The translations under genes and the position numbers were made by a program. Below are positions 17,658-26,902 of a stretch of 64,000 nucleotides of DNA, piece by piece. Numbering within the stretch: position 1 is the stretch's first letter; each line of letters starts with the position of its first letter. Below the pieces are notes generated by a model. That model saw only the letters and a program-made list of their open reading frames with translations, did not search any database and was not told where the DNA came from. Origin of the DNA: Vibrio gallicus (GTDB lineage Bacteria; Pseudomonadota; Gammaproteobacteria; Enterobacterales; Vibrionaceae); NCBI RefSeq assembly GCF_024346875.1, contig NZ_AP024872.1, forward strand, positions 744,001 to 808,000, in the 5' to 3' direction.

Positions 17658-18707
17658 ATGAATTTTGCCGCTTCACTCAAACTGCCAACCCCAGTTTTAA
17701 TGGCAGGATCGTTAGCTATTGTTTATATGGCGAGTATTCTATCCATCAGCGTTGGCCCTATGGATATCAGCTTTAAGCAAAGCCTTAGTGCGCTCATGCC
17801 ATGGGTGAATAATTCGGAACTGCCCGCTCATATCAATATGATAGTGCAGCAGGTTCGTTTGCCAAGAACCCTACTCGCCATCGCGATTGGCGGCATATTG
17901 GCAATATGCGGTACCGTGATGCAAGGCTTATTCCGCAACCCATTGGCTGACCCTGGGATTATAGGCGTTTCTGCTGGCGCCGCCCTTGGCGCAGCGCTTG
18001 CTATTGTGGTATTTGGCTCCCTGGCGCAGAGCTACCCACAACTGCTGATGTTCGGCACTGTGCCTATGTTCTCATTTCTTGGCGGCGCGATTACCACCTT
18101 GCTTGTCTATCAACTCGGCACCTCACCATCTGGGACTTCAGTGACCATGATGCTGTTGGCTGGGGTCGCCATTGGGGCCTTATCGGGCGCAATGTTGGGA
18201 CTACTCAATTACTACGCCGACGATCAAGCACTGCGCGACCTCTCGCTCTGGACCATGGGCTCTTTGGCTGGGGCTAATTTTTCCAGTGTGTTATTTGGTT
18301 CTATCGTATTAGCTATTCTGGGTGTGCTTTTTTATCGCGATGCGGCAAACCTCAACGCACTGTTATTGGGAGAAGCCGAAGCCAGCCACCTTGGAATTAA
18401 TGTGCAAAGACTTAAACGTCGCCTGATCCTTCTTACCGCAGCTGGTGTAGGGGTCACCGTATCTCTTGCCGGTATGATTGGCTTTATCGGGCTTATCGTG
18501 CCCCACTTAGGGAGAATGATAGCCGGTCCAAATCACAAGGTGTTGATCCCGCTCGCAACGGTATTAGGTGCGCTATTGCTACTTGTCTCAGATATGTTGT
18601 CGCGCGTTCTGGTAGCACCATTAGAGATACCCGTCGGCATTATTACCGCAGTATTGGGCGCACCTTTCTTCTTATGGCTACTCATTTCTCAAAAGGGGCG
18701 AATCTAA
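17658..18707 (+). CDS. hutC: Haem ABC transporter permease HutC
   Basis: 349 residues, FecCD/BtuC family permease with about ten helices. Family motifs include QVRLPRTLLAIAIGGILA and RNPLADPGIIGVSAGAALGA near the N-terminus and GFIGLIVPHLGRM near the C-terminus. It starts two bases after hutB and its TAA overlaps the ATG of hutD. Confidence 0.94.
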   Translation: MNFAASLKLPTPVLMAGSLAIVYMASILSISVGPMDISFKQSLSALMPWVNNSELPAHINMIVQQVRLPRTLLAIAIGGILAICGTVMQGLFRNPLADPGIIGVSAGAALGAALAIVVFGSLAQSYPQLLMFGTVPMFSFLGGAITTLLVYQLGTSPSGTSVTMMLLAGVAIGALSGAMLGLLNYYADDQALRDLSLWTMGSLAGANFSSVLFGSIVLAILGVLFYRDAANLNALLLGEAEASHLGINVQRLKRRLILLTAAGVGVTVSLAGMIGFIGLIVPHLGRMIAGPNHKVLIPLATVLGALLLLVSDMLSRVLVAPLEIPVGIITAVLGAPFFLWLLISQKGRI

Positions 18708-19486
18708 TGAATGCACCACTTGTTCGATGCACTGATATCTCGGTTAAGATTGGCTCTAAAGTTATCCTAGATAAGGTCAATATCCAATTTAACTCCGGGG
18801 AGTTTACGGTATTACTCGGTCCCAACGGAACCGGGAAAAGCACGTTGCTTAAGACCCTTAGTAATGAGATACCCTACGAAGGGCAACACTATTTATTCGG
18901 CAAACCAAGCCAAGAATGGGATAAAAAGCTGCTCGCAAGGCAATTTGGTGTGTTGCCTCAATCTAGCTCGCTCACCTTTAATTTTACCGCGCAAGAGGTG
19001 GTCGAATTGGGTGGTCTCACCTTAAATGGTGGCCAAAAAGAGATCACCCGCGTGGCCAAAGACAAGATGTGCCAAACAGGGATCTCTCACCTTGCACAGC
19101 GGCTCTACCCTACACTATCAGGCGGTGAGAAGCAGCGCGTGCACTTTGCTCGGGTACTCACTCAGCTCAGTGCCATTGAACACAGCAAGATACTGTTTTT
19201 GGACGAACCGACCTCTGCACTAGACCTAAGTCACCAGCACAACACCATTCAATTAGCTAAAGCACAAGCGGAATCTGGAGCATGCGTAGTCGCGGTATTA
19301 CACGACTTAAACCTTGCCGCGCAATATGCAGACCGCATCGTGGTATTAAATAAGGGCAATATCGCCGCTGATGGTACCCCATGGGAGGTGCTTACCCCTG
19401 AGATTCTTGAGCAAGTATACCAGTGGAAAACACAGGTACTGCCCCACCCTCAATCACAGCGACCAGTAGTTTTATCAGCGGCCTAA
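18707..19486 (+). CDS. hutD: Haem ABC transporter ATPase HutD
   Basis: 259 residues with Walker A GPNGTGKST, signature LSGGEKQRVHFARV, Walker B ILFLDEPTSALD and switch VAVLHDLN. It powers HutBC haem import. The start is ATG 18707, coupled to the hutC stop; an upstream in-frame ATG at 18674 lies inside hutC. The 3' end overlaps the convergent SBF-like gene by four bases, with no terminator visible between them. Confidence 0.94.
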   Translation: MNAPLVRCTDISVKIGSKVILDKVNIQFNSGEFTVLLGPNGTGKSTLLKTLSNEIPYEGQHYLFGKPSQEWDKKLLARQFGVLPQSSSLTFNFTAQEVVELGGLTLNGGQKEITRVAKDKMCQTGISHLAQRLYPTLSGGEKQRVHFARVLTQLSAIEHSKILFLDEPTSALDLSHQHNTIQLAKAQAESGACVVAVLHDLNLAAQYADRIVVLNKGNIAADGTPWEVLTPEILEQVYQWKTQVLPHPQSQRPVVLSAA

Positions 19487-20484
19487 TGATTAGGGCTTGT
19501 TGCAGACGGTAACTCGACCTTAGCGTAGCGATTTGCCAAAACGGCACAGTAAAAGATCTGTATCGGATGGTAGAGCATAATCGGCAGCAAAATCATGCCC
19601 AGATTTGGGTTGTGATCAAAGATAACCTTGGCCATGGGAATACCTGCGGCTAAGGTTTTCTTAGTGCCACAAAAAACCGCCGCCACCTCATCTTGGTGAT
19701 TAAACCCAACCCGACGCGCACCCCACTGAATGCCATGCACCATAACGAGTAATACAATGAAGCAGATTAGAGTTGAAGTAATCAGCAACGACGTAGAAAA
19801 ATCGCGCCAGATCCCATGTTCAATGGAGTCACAAAAAGCGCTATAAACAATCAGCAAGATCACATACTTATCGAGCTTACCTACCACAGCCTTATGGCGC
19901 TGTGCCCACTCAAACAATAACGGTCGCATTAACTGACCTAAAACCATTGGTAGTAACAACATCTTGGCAATAGAAAGTACGGATTCAACAAGGTTTAGCT
20001 CTGCCCCCTCCATTCCCATAAAAAACTGAACCAGTAAGGGGGTAATAACAACGCCAATGATACTTGACAATGAAGCATTAAATATCGCGCCGGGTAGGTT
20101 TCCCTTACCGATAGCGGTCATTGCAACAGAAGATGAGATAGTACTAGGCAGCACGAAAAGATAGCAAAATCCAAATGCGAGAGCTGCCGGCATAAAGCTT
20201 AAAAAGCCATGTCCGAATATAACCCACAACATGGGATAAACCACAAAGGTGGCGCATTGCACAAACAGGTGCAACTTCCAGTTGGACACCCCCTCAACAA
20301 TCGCTTTTGGTGATAAACCAAGGCCATGTAAAAAGAACACCAGCGCAATACCAAACACAGTAATCGTGTCTAAGTGCAGTATTCCTTCTGATTTCCCCCA
20401 ATCGGGAGTCACTATCGCCAAGGCCATCGCCGCGACCATACCGACCAAAAACCATTCTTGCTTTAATTTGTTGATTAGATTCAT
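19483..20484 (-). CDS. SBF-like (bile acid:sodium symporter family) transporter
   Basis: 333 residues with about ten hydrophobic segments. The pattern matches the SBF-like group that includes E. coli YfeH: TITVFGIALVFFLHGLGLSP near the start, a central LPSTISSSVAMTAIGKGN and a late AAVFCGTKKTLAAGIPMAK. The substrate is unknown; a sodium-coupled organic anion carrier is the family expectation. The XRE gene upstream is on the same strand, 72 bases away. Confidence 0.85.
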   Translation of the reverse strand: MNLINKLKQEWFLVGMVAAMALAIVTPDWGKSEGILHLDTITVFGIALVFFLHGLGLSPKAIVEGVSNWKLHLFVQCATFVVYPMLWVIFGHGFLSFMPAALAFGFCYLFVLPSTISSSVAMTAIGKGNLPGAIFNASLSSIIGVVITPLLVQFFMGMEGAELNLVESVLSIAKMLLLPMVLGQLMRPLLFEWAQRHKAVVGKLDKYVILLIVYSAFCDSIEHGIWRDFSTSLLITSTLICFIVLLVMVHGIQWGARRVGFNHQDEVAAVFCGTKKTLAAGIPMAKVIFDHNPNLGMILLPIMLYHPIQIFYCAVLANRYAKVELPSATSPNH

Positions 20485-20556
20485 ATTGGGTACACGATTG
20501 CGTTTATGTTAACGCGACTGTACCCAAAAACTCGTTTAAAGCCAACTTACAACGGC

Positions 20557-20904
20557 CTAATTAATGCGGTGTTCGTATTCCACTATTACCTGATTACCTT
20601 CTACATAGACGTTGCGAATATCACCATCGACCGTCATTCGAGAGCACAGGGTCACGCGACTATTTTCAATCACTACATTCGAACGAAAAGCAGGCAGTAC
20701 ATAGGCTGGGTCAATCTTCAACATCTCACAAAAGCGGGTAACAAAAGGATATGTGAGGGTTGCTTTACCACGAAGAAGCTCACCGAATTCAGCTTGACTA
20801 ACACCCAGCTTGCGAGCAACTTCCATCTGTGTAAGTCTCATTTTCGCCTTTTGAGACATCCAAGTATTGTATAAAGCGCCACGATCTTTCTCAGTAAACT
20901 CCAT
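20557..20904 (-). CDS. XRE-family DNA-binding regulator
   Basis: 115 residues. A helix-turn-helix occupies about residues 24-62: LTQMEVARKLGVSQAEFGEL with the recognition helix in SQAEFGELLRGK. The C-terminal half is beta-rich (VTLCSRMTVDGDIRNVYVEG) and may be a small sensory or dimer domain. The target is unknown; the SBF-like gene downstream is a candidate. Confidence 0.8.
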   Translation of the reverse strand: MEFTEKDRGALYNTWMSQKAKMRLTQMEVARKLGVSQAEFGELLRGKATLTYPFVTRFCEMLKIDPAYVLPAFRSNVVIENSRVTLCSRMTVDGDIRNVYVEGNQVIVEYEHRIN

Positions 20905-21037
20905 AGGAAAACTCTTTAAATTAATAGAAAATCACAACCAAAGAGTGTCGCGATTCTAGGCAAGGTGATTGTCAGCAATGAGTGAAGTTGCGGTAGGCTA
21001 AGCGCAAGTTAGGATAGTTTTATGTAAATAGATATGA

Positions 21038-21445
21038 CTAGTGCCTTGGTTTCAACTCCAGCACGTTGTTTTCAGGATCGTGAACGTATATTGACCAGCT
21101 AAAACCCGAAGCACCATAGCGAATTGCATCCGGCAACACTTCAACCCCACGTTCTTGTAAGAATAAAATCAATGCTTGCGGCTCACAGGCGTTTATTTGC
21201 AAACAAAAATGGTCTAGATTGCGCCCATTTTGCTGTGGCGGTTTACCCCCCATCATACCCAAGGGGCTATCAACTACTACCAAGTCAATAAGCGCATTGC
21301 CTGCTCTAAGTTGGGTTAAGCCTTGTTGTGGAAGTTCCCTTTCAAGCTTACAGCTTAATATCCCCGCATAAAACAGCAACATCGCCTCAAGATTACTGGT
21401 CCGCAGCACTATATGGTCAATGCCCAGTACCTCCATTTTATCCAT
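21038..21445 (-). CDS. VOC (glyoxalase-fold) family protein
   Basis: 135 residues with two beta-alpha-beta-beta-beta modules. Likely metal ligands are His in GIDHIVLRT, His in NLDHFCLQI and Glu in NNVLELKP. This group includes small dioxygenase- and glyoxalase-like proteins often called virulence-type VOC proteins. The start is ATG 21445, with GGAG five bases upstream. Confidence 0.82.
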   Translation of the reverse strand: MDKMEVLGIDHIVLRTSNLEAMLLFYAGILSCKLERELPQQGLTQLRAGNALIDLVVVDSPLGMMGGKPPQQNGRNLDHFCLQINACEPQALILFLQERGVEVLPDAIRYGASGFSWSIYVHDPENNVLELKPRH

Positions 21446-21584
21446 TCCAGCTCCTTTTTTAACCCAAATTTGGCATATTTAGACAAATTTCTTTATTAAC
21501 TAAGTCAAAAACTTAGCCCGTTATACCCCTAACAAATAGCCATCATATCTTTACCTTATCGGCAATCATCTATAATTCAATTAA

Positions 21585-21716
21585 GCCTAGACAAAAACCT
21601 AGGCGGTTGTCCATGGAGTCGGACTGATGGTCAATATGGAATAGTTTTGATAAGTTGAACCCATTACCGAAACCACTCGTAAACTAAGATAAATCGAGTG
21701 GAGGAGGAAATCCGTT
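21585..21716 (+). promoter_or_regulatory. Structured leader before the 61-aa gene
   Basis: GCCTAG/CTAGGC (21585 and 21599) forms one hairpin. CCACTCG (21673-21679) and CGAGTGG (21695-21701) form a second, whose 3' arm directly abuts the AGGAGGA ribosome binding site. Such placement could control translation; this is inferred from sequence only. Confidence 0.45.
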
Positions 21717-21902
21717 ATGATAACCGTACGAGATAAAATTGAAGATCTGGAGCAGCAAATCTATATCGCCTGCTCGGAAGGAGACTTTGAGTGCATGAAC
21801 CAACTCGAGCAGCAGCTCGAAACCCTAAGAGGAAAGGCAAATCACGTATTTGAAGACGACCCATACGCAATAGAAGGACGCTTTCAAGAACATGACCTTT
21901 AA
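21717..21902 (+). CDS. 61-aa acidic coiled-coil protein, unknown function
   Basis: 61 residues starting MITVRDKIEDLEQQIYIACS, with a strong ribosome binding site (GGAGGAGG) nine to ten bases upstream and a terminator at 21921-21950. Heptad-like spacing (DLEQQI, QLEQQLETL) suggests a short coiled coil, with an acidic tail. I do not recognise a family. A structured leader precedes it. Confidence 0.65.
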   Translation: MITVRDKIEDLEQQIYIACSEGDFECMNQLEQQLETLRGKANHVFEDDPYAIEGRFQEHDL

Positions 21903-21920
21903 CCAACTACTCTCTTCTTA

Positions 21921-21950
21921 AAGGCGCGTCAGTAAATTGATGCGCTTTTT
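21921..21950 (+). terminator. Terminator after the 61-aa gene
   Basis: GCGCGTCA and TGATGCGC (one G-T pair) with a six-base loop, followed by five T. Confidence 0.75.
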
Positions 21951-21984
21951 CTTTGTCCCCATGCCGTCAAAAATATCTAGCGGA

Positions 21985-22013
21985 CAAAAAAAAGGGTGCT
22001 CACTGAGCACCCT
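21985..22013 (-). terminator. Terminator of the M42 peptidase gene
   Basis: AGGGTGCTC and GAGCACCCT form a 9-base stem. On the minus strand it runs into a long T-run. Confidence 0.85.
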
Positions 22014-22034
22014 AGATAGCATAAACCTAAATAA

Positions 22035-23255
22035 TTATAGGTTGTCTAAGCGGATGTGGCTATTTTTCAGGTCATCACGACAGATGCCTGTTCCGTCATT
22101 CATAGTGTTGAAATGACGAAGTAACGCAGTGATCGCTTCAATCGAGGCTAATAGGTCACCCGTATGAGCAGACTCAGAAGAAGTGTGCATATTACGGATA
22201 GGATAACCAATCGTAATTGCCGCGCAATCTACAGCTGCAAGAGCACCTGCCATACCATCGGTACCCATATCACGACCAGAGAAGTCTAATTGATAAGGGA
22301 TATCTTTTTCGCGACATACATTTTCTAATGTTTGTACAAGATACTCAGATGCAACTGAACCACGGCCAATAGTAAAGCCTGCGCCCATTGCAAGAGGGTT
22401 CATGTTACGTGCACCAATACCTGGAGCCGCTTCATAATCATGATTCACATCCGTTGCAATCAGTACATCAGGCTTAAGCTCACCCACAACTTGAGTTGAG
22501 CCAAAACGACCAATCTCTTCATGCGTTGCGATAGTATAAAGAACACGTACATTATCTAAGCCTTCTTTCGCCAGAGTACGTGCAATTTCAACCGCAGAGA
22601 AACAACCTAAGCCGTTATCAAGATATGCACCATAGAAGGTGTCAGCTGCCACACCACGTTTGATTGGGCGATCAAGCAAGATAGGGTCGCCTACACGTAG
22701 ACCAAGTGCTTCTACTTGTGCCTTACGGTCTTCGCCATGCATCTGCAGTTCAAGGTAGATAGAAGTTGGCTTAATGCCTTGCTCACCTGAACGCTGACCT
22801 GGGGTAGAGAAGTGAATTGCACCAAGAGCCTCTACGGTACCGCCTTTAATTGATTTGTACGCGCCTTTATTTTCAGGGTCTTGGCAGAAAACCTGCACTT
22901 CATGGCCGATAAGCGTTGTAGGTAGGAAAGAGTCAGTGTTGATCCAAACCTTACCATCGTTATCAATTTTACGTACTTGCATGCGAATTTTATCCGCGTG
23001 ACCTACGATCATAACGCTAGTTAGATCGTCACGTCCTGGATGAGAATCAAATACGATACTCGCAGTGCCTTTAAATTGATGAATAGCCCAATCTTGTGGC
23101 ATAAAAGATTCAACCTCAGGCTTTATCACACCGTAGCTCATAGCGGCTTCAAAGCCAATTGGCGATGGTGCAGCTACAACCTTTGACATAAATTCAAACT
23201 GCTGTTGAGGCATAGGTTGAGTCCAAGGTTGGCCTTTATTGCTTTCTGTAGTCAT
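22035..23255 (-). CDS. M42-family metallo-aminopeptidase
   Basis: 406 residues of the glutamyl aminopeptidase/FrvX family, cytosolic dizinc enzymes that trim peptides. Expected metal and catalytic residues appear in order: His in VGHADKIRM, Asp in YLDNGLGCFSA, Glu pair in ATHEEIGRFG, Asp in IATDVNHDYEA and His in MHTSSESAHTGD. Before the element inserted, its upstream region was shared with the divergent IclR-type gene. Confidence 0.9.
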   Translation of the reverse strand: MTTESNKGQPWTQPMPQQQFEFMSKVVAAPSPIGFEAAMSYGVIKPEVESFMPQDWAIHQFKGTASIVFDSHPGRDDLTSVMIVGHADKIRMQVRKIDNDGKVWINTDSFLPTTLIGHEVQVFCQDPENKGAYKSIKGGTVEALGAIHFSTPGQRSGEQGIKPTSIYLELQMHGEDRKAQVEALGLRVGDPILLDRPIKRGVAADTFYGAYLDNGLGCFSAVEIARTLAKEGLDNVRVLYTIATHEEIGRFGSTQVVGELKPDVLIATDVNHDYEAAPGIGARNMNPLAMGAGFTIGRGSVASEYLVQTLENVCREKDIPYQLDFSGRDMGTDGMAGALAAVDCAAITIGYPIRNMHTSSESAHTGDLLASIEAITALLRHFNTMNDGTGICRDDLKNSHIRLDNL

Positions 23256-23538
23256 GATTCACTCGTATATCCATTTAATATGCGGGCTAAATTAATAGTT
23301 ATAGTCATCAAATTCAAGTGATTTGATATTATTTACCCCTTTACGATGAACCTTTATGCATAAAAAACCGCATAATTGCAGTATTTATCACTAAGTTTAA
23401 AATTAAATGCAGAATAATAACCCGGCGTATTATCTAAAGCGTTTCACCATATATTGGATTGTTGTAAGGCACTGATATAAGCTTTGCTACAACATAGTAT
23501 TCACTGTCAAAATACGGATATAGGTAATAGATTGTCCA
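23256..23538. promoter_or_regulatory. Control region between the M42 gene and the IclR 5' stub
   Basis: No gene is seen here. It would hold the M42 promoter (leftward) and the original IclR promoter (rightward). GTTGTA and TACAAC form a widely spaced inverted repeat near 23461-23493. Confidence 0.4.
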
Positions 23539-23564
23539 ATGCACCGAAGAGAATCCAATCTATT
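23526..23564. promoter_or_regulatory. Inverted repeat spanning the IclR stub start
   Basis: AATAGATTG (23526-23534) and CAATCTATT (23556-23564) are perfect 9-base arms with 21 bases between. Position over the start codon would suit an autoregulatory operator; this is speculative. Confidence 0.35.
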
Positions 23565-23610
23565 GAGCGCACATTCGCAATTGGAGGAGTCACCTTTAGA
23601 CAACCTTTAA
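23539..23610 (+). pseudogene. Severed 5' end of the IclR-family gene
   Basis: ATG at 23539 opens a frame encoding MHRRESNLLSAHSQLE. After the AGG at 23585-23587 it runs into element sequence and stops at 23610. If joined at AGG to 36848-36850 it continues in frame as VIPTILEILSRSN, giving a regulator of about 236 residues, a normal IclR length. No strong ribosome binding site precedes this ATG. The assignment is inferred from the reconstruction. Confidence 0.55.
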
Positions 23611-23614
23611 ATTA

Positions 23615-24547
23615 TTACTTCAAGCCTTGGGTGAATTTGCTATGCTCATCTCGATAGATAGCCATTAACCCATCTATGTCACAGTCACTAGCGCCATTAC
23701 CTTTCATAGATTTTAGAGTATCTTCTACTTGTTCAGGGCTTCTCAAATCACCATCTTTATAGTTATCTTTACTAAACAAATTAAATGATTCTCTTACCCA
23801 TTGGCTACATAAGCTAGTGCCTTCAATTCTTGCTGAACCACTTTCTTTGTCACTTGCTATGTCTTCTACTTCACTAGAATGATTTTCATAGCTTGAAGCC
23901 TCTAATGATTGTGAAAAAGTAGGGGTGACAATACTCATAGTTATGTTAAGGCCGTCTTGAATATCGGTATTTCGGTCAAAGCTCAGATTAGTGATAATTC
24001 CATAAATATAACCGTTCTCATTTGGAGTATAGGTACTCGCGCTAGCTTGACCGCTTACCGCTGAAATGTCTGGTAAATGCAGGTATACAGGTAATCCCAT
24101 ATTCCAAGCCTCTTTTAGGAGGTCAGCCGTGACACTCACGTTATGAGTACTCATTCTAGCCGTATTTGACACTTTAGCGGTGAGTTGGTATTCAACGTTA
24201 CTCTTTTTGAAACCATCAGCGACAGTGTCACCATTAAACATTCTATGCTCAGTTAAAGAGCCTGAGTATTGTACTTGGTAGCCTGTAACGGTATCAAATT
24301 CTACACGTGTTTCTACTAGGTTTTTGAGTACCTCTTCTTCAATTTCAAAGTAATTATCTACCCATGCGAGATGACCATTTACTAGCTCTTCATCGGTTTG
24401 CTTACTGTCTTGCTTCTGAGGCTTGTTGCCGTACTTACCGACAGATTTAATTACTAGGTATGGATTCTTATCTGACAAATTCATCTTGTCGTATAGCAAC
24501 GTTGTAACTAGCTTTTGAGCTAGCATCTTGCCAAGGTTATCATTCAT
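23615..24547 (-). CDS. Dit-like phage tail/baseplate protein (probable)
   Basis: 310 residues, last gene of the tail block and six bases downstream of the tape measure gene. The middle part resembles Dit-like tail proteins: VQYSGSLTEHRMFNGDTVAD followed by a strand ending LTAKVSN, then LLKEAWNMGLPVYLHL and YGIITNLSFDRNTD before a final beta segment. That order (bias toward T-E-H-x(2)-x-G, then VS, then PV, then xNLS) is what I know from the family. An additional C-terminal helical region of about 80 residues is unfamiliar. Function as a distal tail or hub component is inferred. Confidence 0.5.
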   Translation of the reverse strand: MNDNLGKMLAQKLVTTLLYDKMNLSDKNPYLVIKSVGKYGNKPQKQDSKQTDEELVNGHLAWVDNYFEIEEEVLKNLVETRVEFDTVTGYQVQYSGSLTEHRMFNGDTVADGFKKSNVEYQLTAKVSNTARMSTHNVSVTADLLKEAWNMGLPVYLHLPDISAVSGQASASTYTPNENGYIYGIITNLSFDRNTDIQDGLNITMSIVTPTFSQSLEASSYENHSSEVEDIASDKESGSARIEGTSLCSQWVRESFNLFSKDNYKDGDLRSPEQVEDTLKSMKGNGASDCDIDGLMAIYRDEHSKFTQGLK

Positions 24548-24552
24548 AATGT

Positions 24553-26007
24553 TTATTCCTCGTCTAATTCTGTAAAACCATTTTCGTGTATTATAAGCGT
24601 AGGGTTGAAATCAATGTTGTATCTGCCTGAATCTTTTGCGGCAAATGGTGCGGGTTGGAATATGCTATTGTTTGCAGAAGGGTTAGTTTGATGCAGTTTC
24701 GTATGTTCCCGCTCAGGTAACTCACTGATTAAATCAATTGCTGTCAGCAATCCACCCAATACAGGCAACGCTCTGACACCTAGCTTTACCGTACCTTTAC
24801 TTATAGCTTTTCCCACTCCCTTGGTAGGAGTCTTACCACCTGAAGAAGGCTTGCCACCTTTACCTACTCCTAGCATCTCACGAAGAGCTTTTACTGTAGA
24901 TAGCACTTTCATTGCTGTTAAATGCCCAAGGATTACCCCGAAAATCTTCTCAGTAATCGATAATTGCTCATTGAAATCTTTTACTCCGTCACCGTCAAAA
25001 AAGCCCCAACCCATAAGCAAAGCCTTGAACTCGATTATCTTCAAAGTTATCTCTGTGATACCGTCGCTCATGGTGGTTACTACAGCATAGAAAATGCGGC
25101 CTATAGTGTTGAAAACGGGGGCTAACTGTTGAGCTAAACCTCCAACACTAGCGATGAGCTTGTTAGTTCCTTCAATGAAGCCCTGAAACATTTCATCGCC
25201 ACCTGCGCCCATAAATTGGCCGCTTTCTTCAGTGATTGTATTCTTTAGCTTGCCTAGAGATACTCGACTATTATCAAAAGCGTCTGACATATTGCCGTTA
25301 GCTTTAGCAACTCGTTCAAAGAATTTAGGTAAGGCACTAGCAGAAATTAGCTCACCTTTCTCTAACATAGTGTTAAGCTGTTGTGTTGTAACTCCCAACC
25401 CCTCTGCAAAGAGCTTGGTTGCGCCTGACATTCTTTCGCCTAACTGACCACGTAATTCTTCTGCTGAGATTTTGCCTTTCGATAACATCTGTGTAATGGC
25501 ACGGGTTACCCCTTTAATATCGTCTTGGGTCGCGCCCATAGCAGAAGAGCGTCTTACGACAGCGCCATAGCCCATTTGCATTTGCTCTTCACTCATACCG
25601 CCTGCATCAGGGTTAGAGGCTACAAAGTTAGCGTAGTCTTTACCAAGCGAGGCAAGGTTAGCCCCTGTTTGGTTTGCTAGGTCACGGGTAAATGCCAACC
25701 TCGAATTTAGTTGTGCTGTGGAATCTGACACCATCGCCATAGATTTCTGCATGGCTAAATAGTTGTTGCCTTCATTGAAGACAGTACTCGCTGTCTGAGC
25801 GATAGCAGTTAAGGCTATACTTACTTTTAGAGCACTCTTTGCCATGTTAGAGAAAGAGCTGTTTACACCTTTCTCCATACCTTTTACGTGACGTTCAACT
25901 TTATCAGCGTCTCTCGGCACATCCTTATTTACAAATTTATTCCACGAATCAGCGTCTATGCCAATTCCTATGGTTACACCATTTTGAATGTAATTATCTG
26001 TACTCAT
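24553..26007 (-). CDS. Phage tail tape measure protein
   Basis: 484 residues with the tape-measure N-terminal domain: ISAEELRGQLGERMSGATKL and LNTMLEKGELISASALPKFF are characteristic, preceded by MGYGAVVRRSSAMGATQDDI. Helical segments and a hydrophobic stretch follow (about residues 300-345). Tape measure proteins set tail length; 484 residues would imply a short tail. AAGGGG precedes the ATG. The gene sits between a probable tail chaperone and the Dit-like gene, the usual order in tailed phages. Confidence 0.88.
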   Translation of the reverse strand: MSTDNYIQNGVTIGIGIDADSWNKFVNKDVPRDADKVERHVKGMEKGVNSSFSNMAKSALKVSIALTAIAQTASTVFNEGNNYLAMQKSMAMVSDSTAQLNSRLAFTRDLANQTGANLASLGKDYANFVASNPDAGGMSEEQMQMGYGAVVRRSSAMGATQDDIKGVTRAITQMLSKGKISAEELRGQLGERMSGATKLFAEGLGVTTQQLNTMLEKGELISASALPKFFERVAKANGNMSDAFDNSRVSLGKLKNTITEESGQFMGAGGDEMFQGFIEGTNKLIASVGGLAQQLAPVFNTIGRIFYAVVTTMSDGITEITLKIIEFKALLMGWGFFDGDGVKDFNEQLSITEKIFGVILGHLTAMKVLSTVKALREMLGVGKGGKPSSGGKTPTKGVGKAISKGTVKLGVRALPVLGGLLTAIDLISELPEREHTKLHQTNPSANNSIFQPAPFAAKDSGRYNIDFNPTLIIHENGFTELDEE

Positions 26008-26017
26008 AACTTACCCC

Positions 26018-26389
26018 TTATAGAAATCTGTATTCTGGCTTAGATATAAAACGTTCTTGGTAGCACTTCTGAAAAGTACCTTGCATAAGTAAGCATGTGA
26101 TTGTGTCGTGCTCGAATAACTTCTCTAATACTATCCAAAACTTTTGAGCACAGAGTGCTAGCTCTTCGTCTAAGCTTTCTGGTTGAATAAGCATCTGGCA
26201 GAAACGCTCTAGTAATACTTCTTGGTGGCCTTCTGGTAATTCAATAACCAATTCTGTAAACAATCCAAATAGGAAAGCGTCTTTAGGGGTAGCCATAATC
26301 TCTAAGAATTGCTTTGTGGTTTCATGGTTAGCTTTTAATAGAGCTGTAATTTCTTCTGTTTTTTGTTTTGCTAATACTTCGTTAATCAT
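26018..26389 (-). CDS. Hypothetical protein, possible tail assembly chaperone
   Basis: 123 residues, largely helical and acidic (MINEVLAKQKTEEITALL; later LPEGHQEVLLERFCQMLI). I recognise no family. It lies just before the tape measure gene, where tailed phages keep tail assembly chaperones, and that position is the only basis for the suggestion. No slippery frameshift site was noticed at its end. AAGGA is ten bases before the ATG. Confidence 0.5.
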   Translation of the reverse strand: MINEVLAKQKTEEITALLKANHETTKQFLEIMATPKDAFLFGLFTELVIELPEGHQEVLLERFCQMLIQPESLDEELALCAQKFWIVLEKLFEHDTITCLLMQGTFQKCYQERFISKPEYRFL

Positions 26390-26393
26390 ATTC

Positions 26394-26540
26394 TTATAAT
26401 CCTTGTAATTCTTCTTCTACGTCATTTCGTAGATTCATTAATACGAATGCTTCAGATAAACGCTTCATTGTTAAAGCGTCACTGATAGCGTTTTCTAATT
26501 CTTGTAATTTATTTTCTAGCTTCTGCTTCTGGTTCATCAT
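26394..26540 (-). CDS. 48-aa coiled-coil small protein
   Basis: A 48-codon frame beginning with two ATG codons (26540 and 26537) that overlap the TGA of the preceding gene, a coupled arrangement. The product (MMNQKQKLENKLQELENAIS...) is strongly helical with heptad leucines. It ends five bases before the next gene's ATG. The function is unknown. Confidence 0.6.
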   Translation of the reverse strand: MMNQKQKLENKLQELENAISDALTMKRLSEAFVLMNLRNDVEEELQGL

Positions 26541-26902
26541 TTATTACCATCTAGTACTTGTTGGTATTTGTGTGCCATTCCTAGCATTTTCTTTAAATAC
26601 TTATCGCTATATTGGTGCGACACTGCATTGTGTAGTAACTTATCAACCGCGTCATTCACAGTAAGCGATAATCCTTCGTCTTTAATACGTTGCTTTATAA
26701 TATTTATCACTGTATTGGTGAGAATGATATCTTCAGATTTACCGTTAATTTTTGGTGAAGCCTGTTTACCTAAAATCTTAGTAGGCTTGTTTAGCAATGC
26801 GTCTATAATAATCGTCTCGATGTATGACTTAATTCTTATTGGTCTTTTATCTAAGTCAGTATAATGAGCTAGAGCTTCATAGCTCTGTAAATTAATCTTC
26901 AT
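26537..26902 (-). CDS. Hypothetical element protein, 121 aa
   Basis: Starts at ATG 26902 (MKINLQSYEALAHYTDL), with AGAGG eight bases upstream. The open frame goes back to 26941 but that part overlaps the previous gene fully. Basic and helical, with no recognised domain. It overlaps the previous gene by 11 bases and the next by 4, placing it in a tightly packed operon leading to the tail genes. Confidence 0.6.
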   Translation of the reverse strand: MKINLQSYEALAHYTDLDKRPIRIKSYIETIIIDALLNKPTKILGKQASPKINGKSEDIILTNTVINIIKQRIKDEGLSLTVNDAVDKLLHNAVSHQYSDKYLKKMLGMAHKYQQVLDGNK

